NCBI GenBank assembly: GCA_023091665.1
Contig: JALJCQ010000027.1
Span: 980,402 to 1,044,401, forward strand
Source: Pythium myriotylum
Lineage: Eukaryota; Oomycota; Peronosporomycetes; Pythiales; Pythiaceae
Length of the DNA stretch: 64,000 nucleotides
Direction of reading: 5' to 3'
Every line of letters begins with the position of its first letter. Position 1 is the first letter of the stretch. The position numbers and the translations under genes are program-made. Positions 40,845 through 50,201 of the stretch are shown here, piece by piece. The notes below the pieces were generated by a model that saw nothing but the letters and a program-made list of their open reading frames with translations, searched no databases and had not been told where the DNA came from.

Positions 40845-41810
40845 TCTTGAGTAGTGCATCTTCATAATTCCGTCCATCATGATCTTCCGATGCTGCGGCT
40901 CGAGATTCCTTGTGTGTTTCCGCACGTTGTACAACACATGAAAGAAGCACATGAGATACTTTGCAGACTTGAATTCTGGGACAGCGTGGACCGCGTTGAA
41001 CTGTGCATCTTCGGCGTCACCCATGACGGCACTGATGCGCAGCCTTGCAGCTGGACGAATGCGCTTGGCTATGTCAACGAGACTCTCAAGGCACTCGAGT
41101 GCACAAGGCAAGAGTGCACGTGTGGTCACCCCAATAACAAATGAGTCCGAATCGGTGCCCGCCCCAACGCGAACGTGACCGGCTTCATAATGACGGCCAA
41201 ACATGAATGGTTCATCGTCTTGGAGGTCGCTGTGGTAGTGATGCTTGTGGATGAGCTGCTGGACAGCTAAATGGCTGTTCTTGCACCCCAAACTTCTCCG
41301 GAGATATTTGACACAGTTCTGTATCTGCTGTAGCGTTGGATATCCCCATAAGGGTTGGATAATGTCTGGGTCGCTTCGTAGGTTGCCCAGGATCATTCTT
41401 GGCGGAATCATGCAATCGTCTTGCTGGACGATGTACTTCTTCATCTCTTCAGTGATCATAGGCTTATGTTCTCTTCCACAAGCCACAATGTCGCCACGAG
41501 CGTGGGCGTGTCCATTGTGGTACACTGCCCACACACCACTGGTCGAGCACGCCAACACCTTCCACTTGAACAGGCACGCAGCGGTTGGCTGGCATGTGGG
41601 ACTTCGGCAAACGAGACGGCGGATCGTCATAAGATGAGTCGTGGCTGCACACAGTTGACAATACGCGGTATCTGTGTGTGTCACACGGCTACAGCAGAAT
41701 TCTGCGTCCCTGTAGGTCTGATAGTCGTAGGTTGAAAGCAGCGTTTGCACCATAATCCACTCGGGTTGGGCTGGTCGCTCGCCTGCTCCATCATCGGATG
41801 CGTCATTCAT
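39834..41810 (-). CDS. truncated MULE transposase fused to antisense gag, unit 8
   Basis: 658 codons; MULE part 40402-41810; A/5G flank. Confidence 0.65.
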   Translation of the reverse strand: MNDASDDGAGERPAQPEWIMVQTLLSTYDYQTYRDAEFCCSRVTHTDTAYCQLCAATTHLMTIRRLVCRSPTCQPTAACLFKWKVLACSTSGVWAVYHNGHAHARGDIVACGREHKPMITEEMKKYIVQQDDCMIPPRMILGNLRSDPDIIQPLWGYPTLQQIQNCVKYLRRSLGCKNSHLAVQQLIHKHHYHSDLQDDEPFMFGRHYEAGHVRVGAGTDSDSFVIGVTTRALLPCALECLESLVDIAKRIRPAARLRISAVMGDAEDAQFNAVHAVPEFKSAKYLMCFFHVLYNVRKHTRNLEPQHRKIMMDGIMKMHYSRSPGTYETRKLEVLDSWRAVPDLLAFRIYFEKQWLDGRYSKWQVFHSPCGYATTNNPCETFNATLKVYAGRRRYPMQRLLEIICRVTKEAPSRQSFGDAHIVPPTPEVSRAAAALISGDMVAVYRTDEPYICLVRERISTTVPFDEDLIQVLAGAFISRKVGSLEPLPRVAVSVAVAAGVAVAVAVVLDTRVALRGPMTDLAAVVARASLLDCTALGLRVTCHERLAKRGSVATLLLALHVFMEQPRRHEFPRERVDTRLQRRDEELVRLAETAEKRDHQVVFADRSADCVELLGQGLELVDVREHIVTFFHHGREETTTKKELVGKALLLEVFFQS

Positions 41811-42183
41811 CGTCACTGCAATTGTTGGGGTCTGGTGGATGAGCGGTATCGGATACCGGTACCACTACCGGTTCACAAGGTCACAAGGATATTAGTATTG
41901 ACCACCTTATTCTTGATCCTGATTAGGACGGGGGTCATTCTCTACCCGCAGCCTGTGCCAGTCAACCAAAACCACTCTATATTTCACCCTCCTCGCAATC
42001 ATGCCTGTGCCATTCACCATTCGGTCGTGTAGTTGCCTTCAAACCCTGTGTTTTTCACTTTTTTGACTGTGCAATTCAACCTCTCTCCACACAGACGGCT
42101 TAGAGGTAGCAGCGGCGAACTAAGTCCCGATCAATACACTTTGCATTTTGCATCCCACCAACCAAGCGACCTTCCAACAGGTT

Positions 42184-43515
42184 ATGAGCCCAAGCCCAGC
42201 CGACTCTGCCTCCACCGACTTCGCCTCCCCAGCCTTCGCCATGGATTCGACCACCCCAGCCCGCATCAACAAGTTCGACGGAACCAACTTCCACACATGG
42301 AAGTTCAAGATGCAGATGGTGCTCGAAGAACGCGACGTCTGGGAAGTTGTCTGTGGAGAGGTCAAACTCGAGCAGTGCCAGACCGACGCGGACCGAGCCC
42401 TCTTCAAGAAGAAGTCTCGCAAGGCGCTCGCGATGATCTGTCTCGCGATGGAAGACTCGCAGCTCCCGCTGGTTCGGTCGGCGAGTGGTGCGCAAGATAC
42501 ATGGTCAAGACTGGAAGAACACTTCGAGAAGAAGAGCCTTGCCAACAAGCTCTTTCTTCGTCGTCGTTTCTTCACGACCATGATGGAAGAAGGTGACGAT
42601 GTGCTCACGCACATCAACAAGCTCAAGACCCTGGCCGAGCAACTCGACGCAGTCGGCGCTCCGGTCAGCGAAGACGACTTGGTGATCACGCTTCTCGGCA
42701 GTCTCAGCGAGTCGTACCAGTTCCTCATCACGGCGTTGGAGTCGCGTGTCGACGCGCTCACGTGGGAACTCGTGACGTCTCGGCTGCTCCATGAAGACAT
42801 GAAGCGCAAGGAGCAAGGTGGCGACGGAGCCACGCTTGGCCAAGCGTTCATGACAAGTGACGCGAAGCCCAAGGGCCGTGCAGTCAAGAAGACTGGCACG
42901 TGCAACTACTGCGGCAAGATCGGTCATTGGGCCGCGGAGTGCCACTCGCGTGTCAAGGACAACGGCAACGGCAACGGCAACTCCGGCGGCAACGGCAACG
43001 GAAACGGCAACCCTCGGCAACGGTTCCAGCGAGCCAACCTTGCGCGAGATGAAGGCCCCGGCGAGTACCTGTATAAGATCCTCGTCGAATGGCACAGTAG
43101 TGCTTATGCGTTCTCGCACGAGACATATATATGGCTCATCAGTTCGGTACACCGCAACCATGTCGCCGGATATCAATGCTGCAGCAGCTCGAGATACCTC
43201 AGGGGTTGGTGGGACGATGTGCGCGTCACCAAAGCTTTGGCGGGACGGAGCCTCCTTTGTAACTCGGCAAATGATCTCCAAGAGTCGCTGCATCGGATAC
43301 CTTCGACGACCTGCGTAGACCTTCAGTGTTGCGTTGAATGTCTCGCATGGATTGTTGGTTGTGGCATACCCACATGGCGAATGGAACACTTGCCACTTGG
43401 AGTATCGACCATCCAGCCACTGTTTCTCGAAGTATATCCTGAACGCAAGCAGGTCTGGAACAGCTCGCCACGAATCCAACACCTCAAGCTTGCGAGTCTC
43501 GTACGTTCCTGGTGA
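42184..43515 (+). CDS. copia gag, unit 9
   Basis: 443 codons; Val60/Ala100/Gly172, a combination seen only here. Copia homology ends at 43072. The insertion site used in units 5 and 7 is empty here (CTGCAGCAGCTCGAG). Confidence 0.7.
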   Translation: MSPSPADSASTDFASPAFAMDSTTPARINKFDGTNFHTWKFKMQMVLEERDVWEVVCGEVKLEQCQTDADRALFKKKSRKALAMICLAMEDSQLPLVRSASGAQDTWSRLEEHFEKKSLANKLFLRRRFFTTMMEEGDDVLTHINKLKTLAEQLDAVGAPVSEDDLVITLLGSLSESYQFLITALESRVDALTWELVTSRLLHEDMKRKEQGGDGATLGQAFMTSDAKPKGRAVKKTGTCNYCGKIGHWAAECHSRVKDNGNGNGNSGGNGNGNGNPRQRFQRANLARDEGPGEYLYKILVEWHSSAYAFSHETYIWLISSVHRNHVAGYQCCSSSRYLRGWWDDVRVTKALAGRSLLCNSANDLQESLHRIPSTTCVDLQCCVECLAWIVGCGIPTWRMEHLPLGVSTIQPLFLEVYPERKQVWNSSPRIQHLKLASLVRSW

Positions 43516-44481
43516 TCTTGAGTAGTGCATCTTCATAATTCCGTCCATCATGATCTTCCGATGCTGCGGCTCGAGATTCCTTGTGTGTTTCCGCACGTTG
43601 TACAACACATGAAAGAAGCACATGAGATACTTTGCAGACTTGAATTCTGGGACAGCGTGGACCGCGTTGAACTGTGCATCTTCGGCGTCACCCATGACGG
43701 CACTGATGCGCAGCCTTGCAGCTGGACGAATGCGCTTGGCTATGTCAAAGAGACTCTCAAGGCACTCGAGTGCACAAGGCAAGAGTGCACGTGTGGTCAC
43801 CCCAATAACAAATGAGTCCGAATCGGTGCCCGCCCCAACGCGAACGTGACCGGCTTCATAATGACGGCCAAACATGAATGGTTCATCGTCTTGGAGGTCG
43901 CTGTGGTAGTGATGCTTGTGGATGAGCTGCTGGACAGCTAAATGGCTGTTCTTGCACCCCAAACTTCTCCGGAGATATTTGACACAGTTCTGTATCAGCT
44001 GTAGCGTTGGATATCCCCATAAGGGTTGGATAATGTCTGGGTCGCTTCGTAGGTTGCCCAGGATCATTCTTGGCGGAATCATGCAATCGTCTTGCTGGAC
44101 GATGTACTTCTTCATCTCTTCAGTGATCATAGGCTTATGTTCTCTTCCACAAGCCACAATGTCGCCACGAGCGTGGGCGTGTCCATTGTGGTACACTGCC
44201 CACACACCACTGGTCGAGCACGCCAACACCTTCCACTTGAACAGGCACGCAGCGGTTGGCTGGCATGTGGGACTTCGGCAAACGAGACGGCGGATCGTCA
44301 TAAGATGAGTCGTGGCTGCACACAGTTGACAATACGCGGTATCTGTGTGTGTCACACGGCTACAGCAGAATTCTGCGTCCCTGTAGGTCTGATAGTCGTA
44401 GGTTGAAAGCAGCGTTTGCACCATAATCCACTCGGGTTGGGCTGGTCGCTCGCCTGCTCCATCATCGGATGCGTCATTCAT
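42505..44481 (-). CDS. truncated MULE transposase fused to antisense gag, unit 9
   Basis: 658 codons; MULE part 43073-44481. It has Leu in place of Gln at residue 162 (shared with unit 10) and a private Phe for Val at 245. G/4G flank. Confidence 0.65.
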   Translation of the reverse strand: MNDASDDGAGERPAQPEWIMVQTLLSTYDYQTYRDAEFCCSRVTHTDTAYCQLCAATTHLMTIRRLVCRSPTCQPTAACLFKWKVLACSTSGVWAVYHNGHAHARGDIVACGREHKPMITEEMKKYIVQQDDCMIPPRMILGNLRSDPDIIQPLWGYPTLQLIQNCVKYLRRSLGCKNSHLAVQQLIHKHHYHSDLQDDEPFMFGRHYEAGHVRVGAGTDSDSFVIGVTTRALLPCALECLESLFDIAKRIRPAARLRISAVMGDAEDAQFNAVHAVPEFKSAKYLMCFFHVLYNVRKHTRNLEPQHRKIMMDGIMKMHYSRSPGTYETRKLEVLDSWRAVPDLLAFRIYFEKQWLDGRYSKWQVFHSPCGYATTNNPCETFNATLKVYAGRRRYPMQRLLEIICRVTKEAPSRQSFGDAHIVPPTPEVSRAAAALISGDMVAVYRTDEPYICLVRERISTTVPFDEDLIQVLAGAFISRKVGSLEPLPRVAVSVAVAAGVAVAVAVVLDTRVALRGPMTDLAAVVARASLLDCTALGLRVTCHERLAKRGSVATLLLALHVFMEQPRRHEFPRERVDTRLQRRDEELVRLAETAEKRDHQVVFADRSADCVELLGQGLELVDVREHIVTFFHHGREETTTKKELVGKALLLEVFFQS

Positions 44482-44853
44482 CGTCACTGCAATTGTTGGG
44501 GTCTGGTGGATGAGCGGTATCGGATACCGGTACCACTACCGGTTCACAAGGTCACAAGGATATTAGTGTTGACCACCTTATTCTTGATCCTGATTAGGAC
44601 GGGGTCATTCTCTACCCGCAGCCTGTGCCAGTCAACCAAAACCACTCTATATTTCACCCTCCTCGCAATCATGCCTGTGCCATTCACCATTCGGTCGTGT
44701 AGTTGCCTTCAAACCTTGTGTTTTTCACTTTTTTGACTGTGCAATTCAACCTCTCTCCACACAGACGGCTTAGAGGTAGCAGCGGCGAACTAAGTCCCGA
44801 TCAATACACTTTGCATTTTGCATCCCACCAACCAAGCGACCTTCCAACAGGTT

Positions 44854-46185
44854 ATGAGCCCAAGCCCAGCCGACTCTGCCTCCACCGACTTCGCCTCCCC
44901 AGCCTTCGCCATGGATTCGACCACCCCAGCCCGCATCAACAAGTTCGACGGAACCAACTTCCACACATGGAAGTTCAAGATGCAGATGGTGCTCGAAGAA
45001 CGCGACGTCTGGGAAGTTGTCTGTGGAGAGGTCAAACTCGAGCAGTGCCAGACCGACGCGGACCGAGCCCTCTTCAAGAAGAAGTCTCGCAAGGCGCTCG
45101 CGATGATCTGTCTCGCGATGGAAGACTCGCAGCTCCCGCTGGTTCGGTCGGTGAGTGGTGCGCAAGATACATGGTCAAGACTGGAAGAACACTTCGAGAA
45201 GAAGAGCCTTGCCAACAAGCTCTTTCTTCGTCGTCGTTTCTTCACGACCATGATGGAAGAAGGTGACGATGTGCTCACGCACATCAACAAGCTCAAGACC
45301 CTGGCCGAGCAACTCGACGCAGTCGGCGCTCCGGTCAGCGAAGACGACTTGGTGATCACGCTTCTCGGCAGTCTCAGCGAGTCGTACCAGTTCCTCATCA
45401 CGGCGTTGGAGTCGCGTGTCGACGCGCTCACGTGGGAACTCGTGACGTCTCGGCTGCTCCATGAAGACATGAAGCGCAAGGAGCAAGGTGGCGACGGAGC
45501 CACGCTTGGCCAAGCGTTCATGACAAGTGACGCGAAGCCCAAGGGCCGTGCAGTCAAGAAGACTGGCACGTGCAACTACTGCGGCAAGATCGGTCATTGG
45601 GCCGCGGAGTGCCACTCGCGTGTCAAGGACAACGGCAACGGCAACGGCAACTCCGGCGGCAACGGCAACGGAAACGGCAACCCTCGGCAACGGTTCCAGC
45701 GAGCCAACCTTGCGCGAGATGAAGGCCCCGGCGAGTACCTGTATAAGATCCTCGTCGAATGGCACAGTAGTGCTTATGCGTTCTCGCACGAGACATATAT
45801 ATGGCTCATCAGTTCGGTACACCGCAACCATGTCGCCGGATATCAATGCTGCAGCAGCTCGAGATACCTCAGGGGTTGGTGGGACGATGTGCGCGTCACC
45901 AAAGCTTTGGCGGGACGGAGCCTCCTTTGTAACTCGGCAAATGATCTCCAAGAGTCGCTGCATCGGATACCTTCGACGACCTGCGTAGACCTTCAGTGTT
46001 GCGTTGAATGTCTCGCATGGATTGTTGGTTGTGGCATACCCACATGGCGAATGGAACACTTGCCACTTGGAGTATCGACCATCCAGCCACTGTTTCTCGA
46101 AGTATATCCTGAACGCAAGCAGGTCTGGAACAGCTCGCCACGAATCCAACACCTCAAGCTTGCGAGTCTCGTACGTTCCTGGTGA
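44854..46185 (+). CDS. copia gag, unit 10
   Basis: 443 codons; Val60/Val100/Gly172; copia homology ends at 45742. The flank just before its LTR remnant has a private C-to-T change (AAACCTTGTG). Confidence 0.7.
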   Translation: MSPSPADSASTDFASPAFAMDSTTPARINKFDGTNFHTWKFKMQMVLEERDVWEVVCGEVKLEQCQTDADRALFKKKSRKALAMICLAMEDSQLPLVRSVSGAQDTWSRLEEHFEKKSLANKLFLRRRFFTTMMEEGDDVLTHINKLKTLAEQLDAVGAPVSEDDLVITLLGSLSESYQFLITALESRVDALTWELVTSRLLHEDMKRKEQGGDGATLGQAFMTSDAKPKGRAVKKTGTCNYCGKIGHWAAECHSRVKDNGNGNGNSGGNGNGNGNPRQRFQRANLARDEGPGEYLYKILVEWHSSAYAFSHETYIWLISSVHRNHVAGYQCCSSSRYLRGWWDDVRVTKALAGRSLLCNSANDLQESLHRIPSTTCVDLQCCVECLAWIVGCGIPTWRMEHLPLGVSTIQPLFLEVYPERKQVWNSSPRIQHLKLASLVRSW

Positions 46186-47151
46186 TCTTGAGTAGTGCAT
46201 CTTCATAATTCCGTCCATCATGATCTTCCGATGCTGCGGCTCGAGATTCCTTGTGTGTTTCCGCACGTTGTACAACACATGAAAGAAGCACATGAGATAC
46301 TTTGCAGACTTGAATTCTGGGACAGCGTGGACCGCGTTGAACTGTGCATCTTCGGCGTCACCCATGACGGCACTGATGCGCAGCCTTGCAGCTGGACGAA
46401 TGCGCTTGGCTATGTCAACGAGACTCTCAAGGCACTCGAGTGCACAAGGCAAGAGTGCACGTGTGGTCACCCCAATAACAAATGAGTCCGAATCGGTGCC
46501 CGCCCCAACGCGAACGTGACCGGCTTCATAATGACGGCCAAACATGAATGGTTCATCGTCTTGGAGGTCGCTGTGGTAGTGATGCTTGTGGATGAGCTGC
46601 TGGACAGCTAAATGGCTGTTCTTGCACCCCAAACTTCTCCGGAGATATTTGACACAGTTCTGTATCAGCTGTAGCGTTGGATATCCCCATAAGGGTTGGA
46701 TAATGTCTGGGTCGCTTCGTAGGTTGCCCAGGATCATTCTTGGCGGAATCATGCAATCGTCTTGCTGGACGATGTACTTCTTCATCTCTTCAGTGATCAT
46801 AGGCTTATGTTCTCTTCCACAAGCCACAATGTCGCCACGAGCGTGGGCGTGTCCATTGTGGTACACTGCCCACACACCACTGGTCGAGCACGCCAACACC
46901 TTCCACTTGAACAGGCACGCAGCGGTTGGCTGGCATGTGGGACTTCGGCAAACGAGACGGCGGATCGTCATAAGATGAGTCGTGGCTGCACACAGTTGAC
47001 AATACGCGGTATCTGTGTGTGTCACACGGCTACAGCAGAATTCTGCGTCCCTGTAGGTCTGATAGTCGTAGGTTGAAAGCAGCGTTTGCACCATAATCCA
47101 CTCGGGTTGGGCTGGTCGCTCGCCTGCTCCATCATCGGATGCGTCATTCAT
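45175..47151 (-). CDS. truncated MULE transposase fused to antisense gag, unit 10
   Basis: 658 codons; MULE part 45743-47151; Leu162 as in unit 9. Confidence 0.65.
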   Translation of the reverse strand: MNDASDDGAGERPAQPEWIMVQTLLSTYDYQTYRDAEFCCSRVTHTDTAYCQLCAATTHLMTIRRLVCRSPTCQPTAACLFKWKVLACSTSGVWAVYHNGHAHARGDIVACGREHKPMITEEMKKYIVQQDDCMIPPRMILGNLRSDPDIIQPLWGYPTLQLIQNCVKYLRRSLGCKNSHLAVQQLIHKHHYHSDLQDDEPFMFGRHYEAGHVRVGAGTDSDSFVIGVTTRALLPCALECLESLVDIAKRIRPAARLRISAVMGDAEDAQFNAVHAVPEFKSAKYLMCFFHVLYNVRKHTRNLEPQHRKIMMDGIMKMHYSRSPGTYETRKLEVLDSWRAVPDLLAFRIYFEKQWLDGRYSKWQVFHSPCGYATTNNPCETFNATLKVYAGRRRYPMQRLLEIICRVTKEAPSRQSFGDAHIVPPTPEVSRAAAALISGDMVAVYRTDEPYICLVRERISTTVPFDEDLIQVLAGAFISRKVGSLEPLPRVAVSVAVAAGVAVAVAVVLDTRVALRGPMTDLAAVVARASLLDCTALGLRVTCHERLAKRGSVATLLLALHVFMEQPRRHEFPRERVDTRLQRRDEELVRLAETAEKRDHQVVFADRSADCVELLGQGLELVDVREHIVTFFHHGREETTTKKELVGKALLLEVFFQS

Positions 47152-47524
47152 CGTCACTGCAATTGTTGGGGTCTGGTGGATGAGCGGTATCGGATACCGG
47201 TACCACTACCGGTTCACAAGGTCACAAGGATATTAGTATTGACCACCTTATTCTTGATCCTGATTAGGACGGGGGTCATTCTCTACCCGCAGCCTGTGCC
47301 AGTCAACCAAAACCACTCTATATTTCACCCTCCTCGCAATCATGCCTGTGCCATTCACCATTCGGTCGTGTAGTTGCCTTCAAACCCTGTGTTTTTCACT
47401 TTTTTGACTGTGCAATTCAACCTCTCTCCACACAGACGGCTTAGAGGTAGCAGCGGCGAACTAAGTCCCGATCAATACACTTTGCATTTTGCATCCCACC
47501 AACCAAGCGACCTTCCAACAGGTT

Positions 47525-48862
47525 ATGAGCCCAAGCCCAGCCGACTCTGCCTCCACCGACTTCGCCTCCCCAGCCTTCGCCATGGATTCGACCACCCCAG
47601 CTCGCATCAACAAGTTCGACGGAACCAACTTCCACACATGGAAGTTCAAGATGCAGATGGTGCTCGAAGAACGCGACGTCTGGGAAGTTGTCTGTGGAGA
47701 GGTCAAACTCGAGCAGTGCCAGACCGACGCGGACCGAGCCCTCTTCAAGAAGAAGTCTCGCAAGGCGCTCGCGATGATCTGTCTCGCGATGGAAGACTCG
47801 CAGCTCCCGCTGGTTCGGTCGGTGAGTGGTGCGCAAGATACATGGTCAAGACTGGAAGAACACTTCGAGAAGAAGAGCCTTGCCAACAAGCTCTTTCTTC
47901 GTCGTCGTTTCTTCACGACCATGATGGAAGAAGGTGACGATGTGCTCACGCACATCAACAAGCTCAAGACCCTGGCCGAGCAACTCGACGCAGTCGGCGC
48001 TCCGGTCAGCGAAGACGACTTGGTGATCACGCTTCTCGGCAGTCTCAGCGAGTCGTACCAGTTCCTCATCACGGCGTTGGAGTCGCGTGTCGACGCGCTC
48101 ACGTGGGAACTCGTGACGTCTCGGCTGCTCCATGAAGACATGAAGCGCAAGGAGCAAGGTGGCGACGGAGCCACGCTTGGCCAAGCGTTCATGACAAGTG
48201 ACGCGAAGCCCAAGGGCCGTGCAGTCAAGAAGACTGGCACGTGCAACTACTGCGGCAAGATCGGTCATTGGGCCGCGGAGTGCCACTCGCGTGTCAAGGA
48301 CAACGGCAACGGCAACGGCAACTCCGGCGGCAACGGCAACGGAAACGGAAACGGCAACCCTCGGCAACGGTTCCAGCGAGCCAACCTTGCGCGAGATGAA
48401 GGCCCCGGCGAGTACCTGTATAAGATCCTCGTCGAATGGCACAGTAGTGCTTATGCGTTCTCGCACGAGACATATATATGGCTCATCAGTTCGGTACACC
48501 GCAACCATGTCGCCGGATATCAATGCTGCAGCAGCTCGAGATACCTCAGGGGTTGGTGGGACGATGTGCGCGTCACCAAAGCTTTGGCGGGACGGAGCCT
48601 CCTTTGTAACTCGGCAAATGATCTCCAAGAGTCGCTGCATCGGATACCTTCGACGACCTGCGTAGACCTTCAGTGTTGCGTTGAATGTCTCGCATGGATT
48701 GTTGGTTGTGGCATACCCACATGGCGAATGGAACACTTGCCACTTGGAGTATCGACCATCCAGCCACTGTTTCTCGAAGTATATCCTGAACGCAAGCAGG
48801 TCTGGAACAGCTCGCCACGAATCCAACACCTCAAGCTTGCGAGTCTCGTACGTTCCTGGTGA
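47525..48862 (+). CDS. copia gag, unit 11
   Basis: 445 codons; Val60/Val100/Gly172. There is one extra AACGGA hexamer in the second half of the tract, and a silent CGC/GCTCGC difference (AGCTCGCATC) shared with unit 12 and elements B and B'. Copia homology ends at 48419. Confidence 0.7.
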   Translation: MSPSPADSASTDFASPAFAMDSTTPARINKFDGTNFHTWKFKMQMVLEERDVWEVVCGEVKLEQCQTDADRALFKKKSRKALAMICLAMEDSQLPLVRSVSGAQDTWSRLEEHFEKKSLANKLFLRRRFFTTMMEEGDDVLTHINKLKTLAEQLDAVGAPVSEDDLVITLLGSLSESYQFLITALESRVDALTWELVTSRLLHEDMKRKEQGGDGATLGQAFMTSDAKPKGRAVKKTGTCNYCGKIGHWAAECHSRVKDNGNGNGNSGGNGNGNGNGNPRQRFQRANLARDEGPGEYLYKILVEWHSSAYAFSHETYIWLISSVHRNHVAGYQCCSSSRYLRGWWDDVRVTKALAGRSLLCNSANDLQESLHRIPSTTCVDLQCCVECLAWIVGCGIPTWRMEHLPLGVSTIQPLFLEVYPERKQVWNSSPRIQHLKLASLVRSW

Positions 48863-49828
48863 TCTTGAGTAGTGCATCTTCATAATTCCGTCCATCATGA
48901 TCTTCCGATGCTGCGGCTCGAGATTCCTTGTGTGTTTCCGCACGTTGTACAACACATGAAAGAAGCACATGAGATACTTTGCAGACTTGAATTCTGGGAC
49001 AGCGTGGACCGCGTTGAACTGTGCATCTTCGGCGTCACCCATGACGGCACTGATGCGCAGCCTTGCAGCTGGACGAATGCGCTTGGCTATGTCAACGAGA
49101 CTCTCAAGGCACTCGAGTGCACAAGGCAAGAGTGCACGTGTGGTCACCCCAATAACAAATGAGTCCGAATCGGTGCCCGCCCCAACGCGAACGTGACCGG
49201 CTTCATAATGACGGCCAAACATGAATGGTTCATCGTCTTGGAGGTCGCTGTGGTAGTGATGCTTGTGGATGAGCTGCTGGACAGCTAAATGGCTGTTCTT
49301 GCACCCCAAACTTCTCCGGAGATATTTGACACAGTTCTGTATCTGCTGTAGCGTTGGATATCCCCATAAGGGTTGGATAATGTCTGGGTCGCTTCGTAGG
49401 TTGCCCAGGATCATTCTTGGCGGAATCATGCAATCGTCTTGCTGGACGATGTACTTCTTCATCTCTTCAGTGATCATAGGCTTATGTTCTCTTCCACAAG
49501 CCACAATGTCGCCACGAGCGTGGGCGTGTCCATTGTGGTACACTGCCCACACACCACTGGTCGAGCACGCCAACACCTTCCACTTGAACAGGCACGCAGC
49601 GGTTGGCTGGCATGTGGGACTTCGGCAAACGAGACGGCGGATCGTCATAAGATGAGTCGTGGCTGCACACAGTTGACAATACGCGGTATCTGTGTGTGTC
49701 ACACGGCTACAGCAGAATTCTGCGTCCCTGTAGGTCTGATAGTCGTAGGTTGAAAGCAGCGTTTGCACCATAATCCACTCGGGTTGGGCTGGTCGCTCGC
49801 CTGCTCCATCATCGGATGCGTCATTCAT
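47846..49828 (-). CDS. truncated MULE transposase fused to antisense gag, unit 11
   Basis: 660 codons; MULE part 48420-49828. Confidence 0.65.
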   Translation of the reverse strand: MNDASDDGAGERPAQPEWIMVQTLLSTYDYQTYRDAEFCCSRVTHTDTAYCQLCAATTHLMTIRRLVCRSPTCQPTAACLFKWKVLACSTSGVWAVYHNGHAHARGDIVACGREHKPMITEEMKKYIVQQDDCMIPPRMILGNLRSDPDIIQPLWGYPTLQQIQNCVKYLRRSLGCKNSHLAVQQLIHKHHYHSDLQDDEPFMFGRHYEAGHVRVGAGTDSDSFVIGVTTRALLPCALECLESLVDIAKRIRPAARLRISAVMGDAEDAQFNAVHAVPEFKSAKYLMCFFHVLYNVRKHTRNLEPQHRKIMMDGIMKMHYSRSPGTYETRKLEVLDSWRAVPDLLAFRIYFEKQWLDGRYSKWQVFHSPCGYATTNNPCETFNATLKVYAGRRRYPMQRLLEIICRVTKEAPSRQSFGDAHIVPPTPEVSRAAAALISGDMVAVYRTDEPYICLVRERISTTVPFDEDLIQVLAGAFISRKVGSLEPLPRVAVSVSVAVAAGVAVAVAVVLDTRVALRGPMTDLAAVVARASLLDCTALGLRVTCHERLAKRGSVATLLLALHVFMEQPRRHEFPRERVDTRLQRRDEELVRLAETAEKRDHQVVFADRSADCVELLGQGLELVDVREHIVTFFHHGREETTTKKELVGKALLLEVFFQS

Positions 49829-50201
49829 CGTCACTGCAATTGTTGGGGTCTGGTGGATGAGCGGTATCGGATACCGGTACCACTACCGGTTCACAAGGTC
49901 ACAAGGATATTAGTATTGACCACCTTATTCTTGATCCTGATTAGGACGGGGGTCATTCTCTACCCGCAGCCTGTGCCAGTCAACCAAAACCACTCTATAT
50001 TTCACCCTCCTCGCAATCATGCCTGTGCCATTCACCATTCGGTCGTGTAGTTGCCTTCAAACCCTGTGTTTTTCACTTTTTTGACTGTGCAATTCAACCT
50101 CTCTCCACACAGACGGCTTAGAGGTAGCAGCGGCGAATTAAGTCCCGATCAATACACTTTGCATTTTGCATCCCACCAACCAAGCGACCTTCCAACAGGT
50201 T

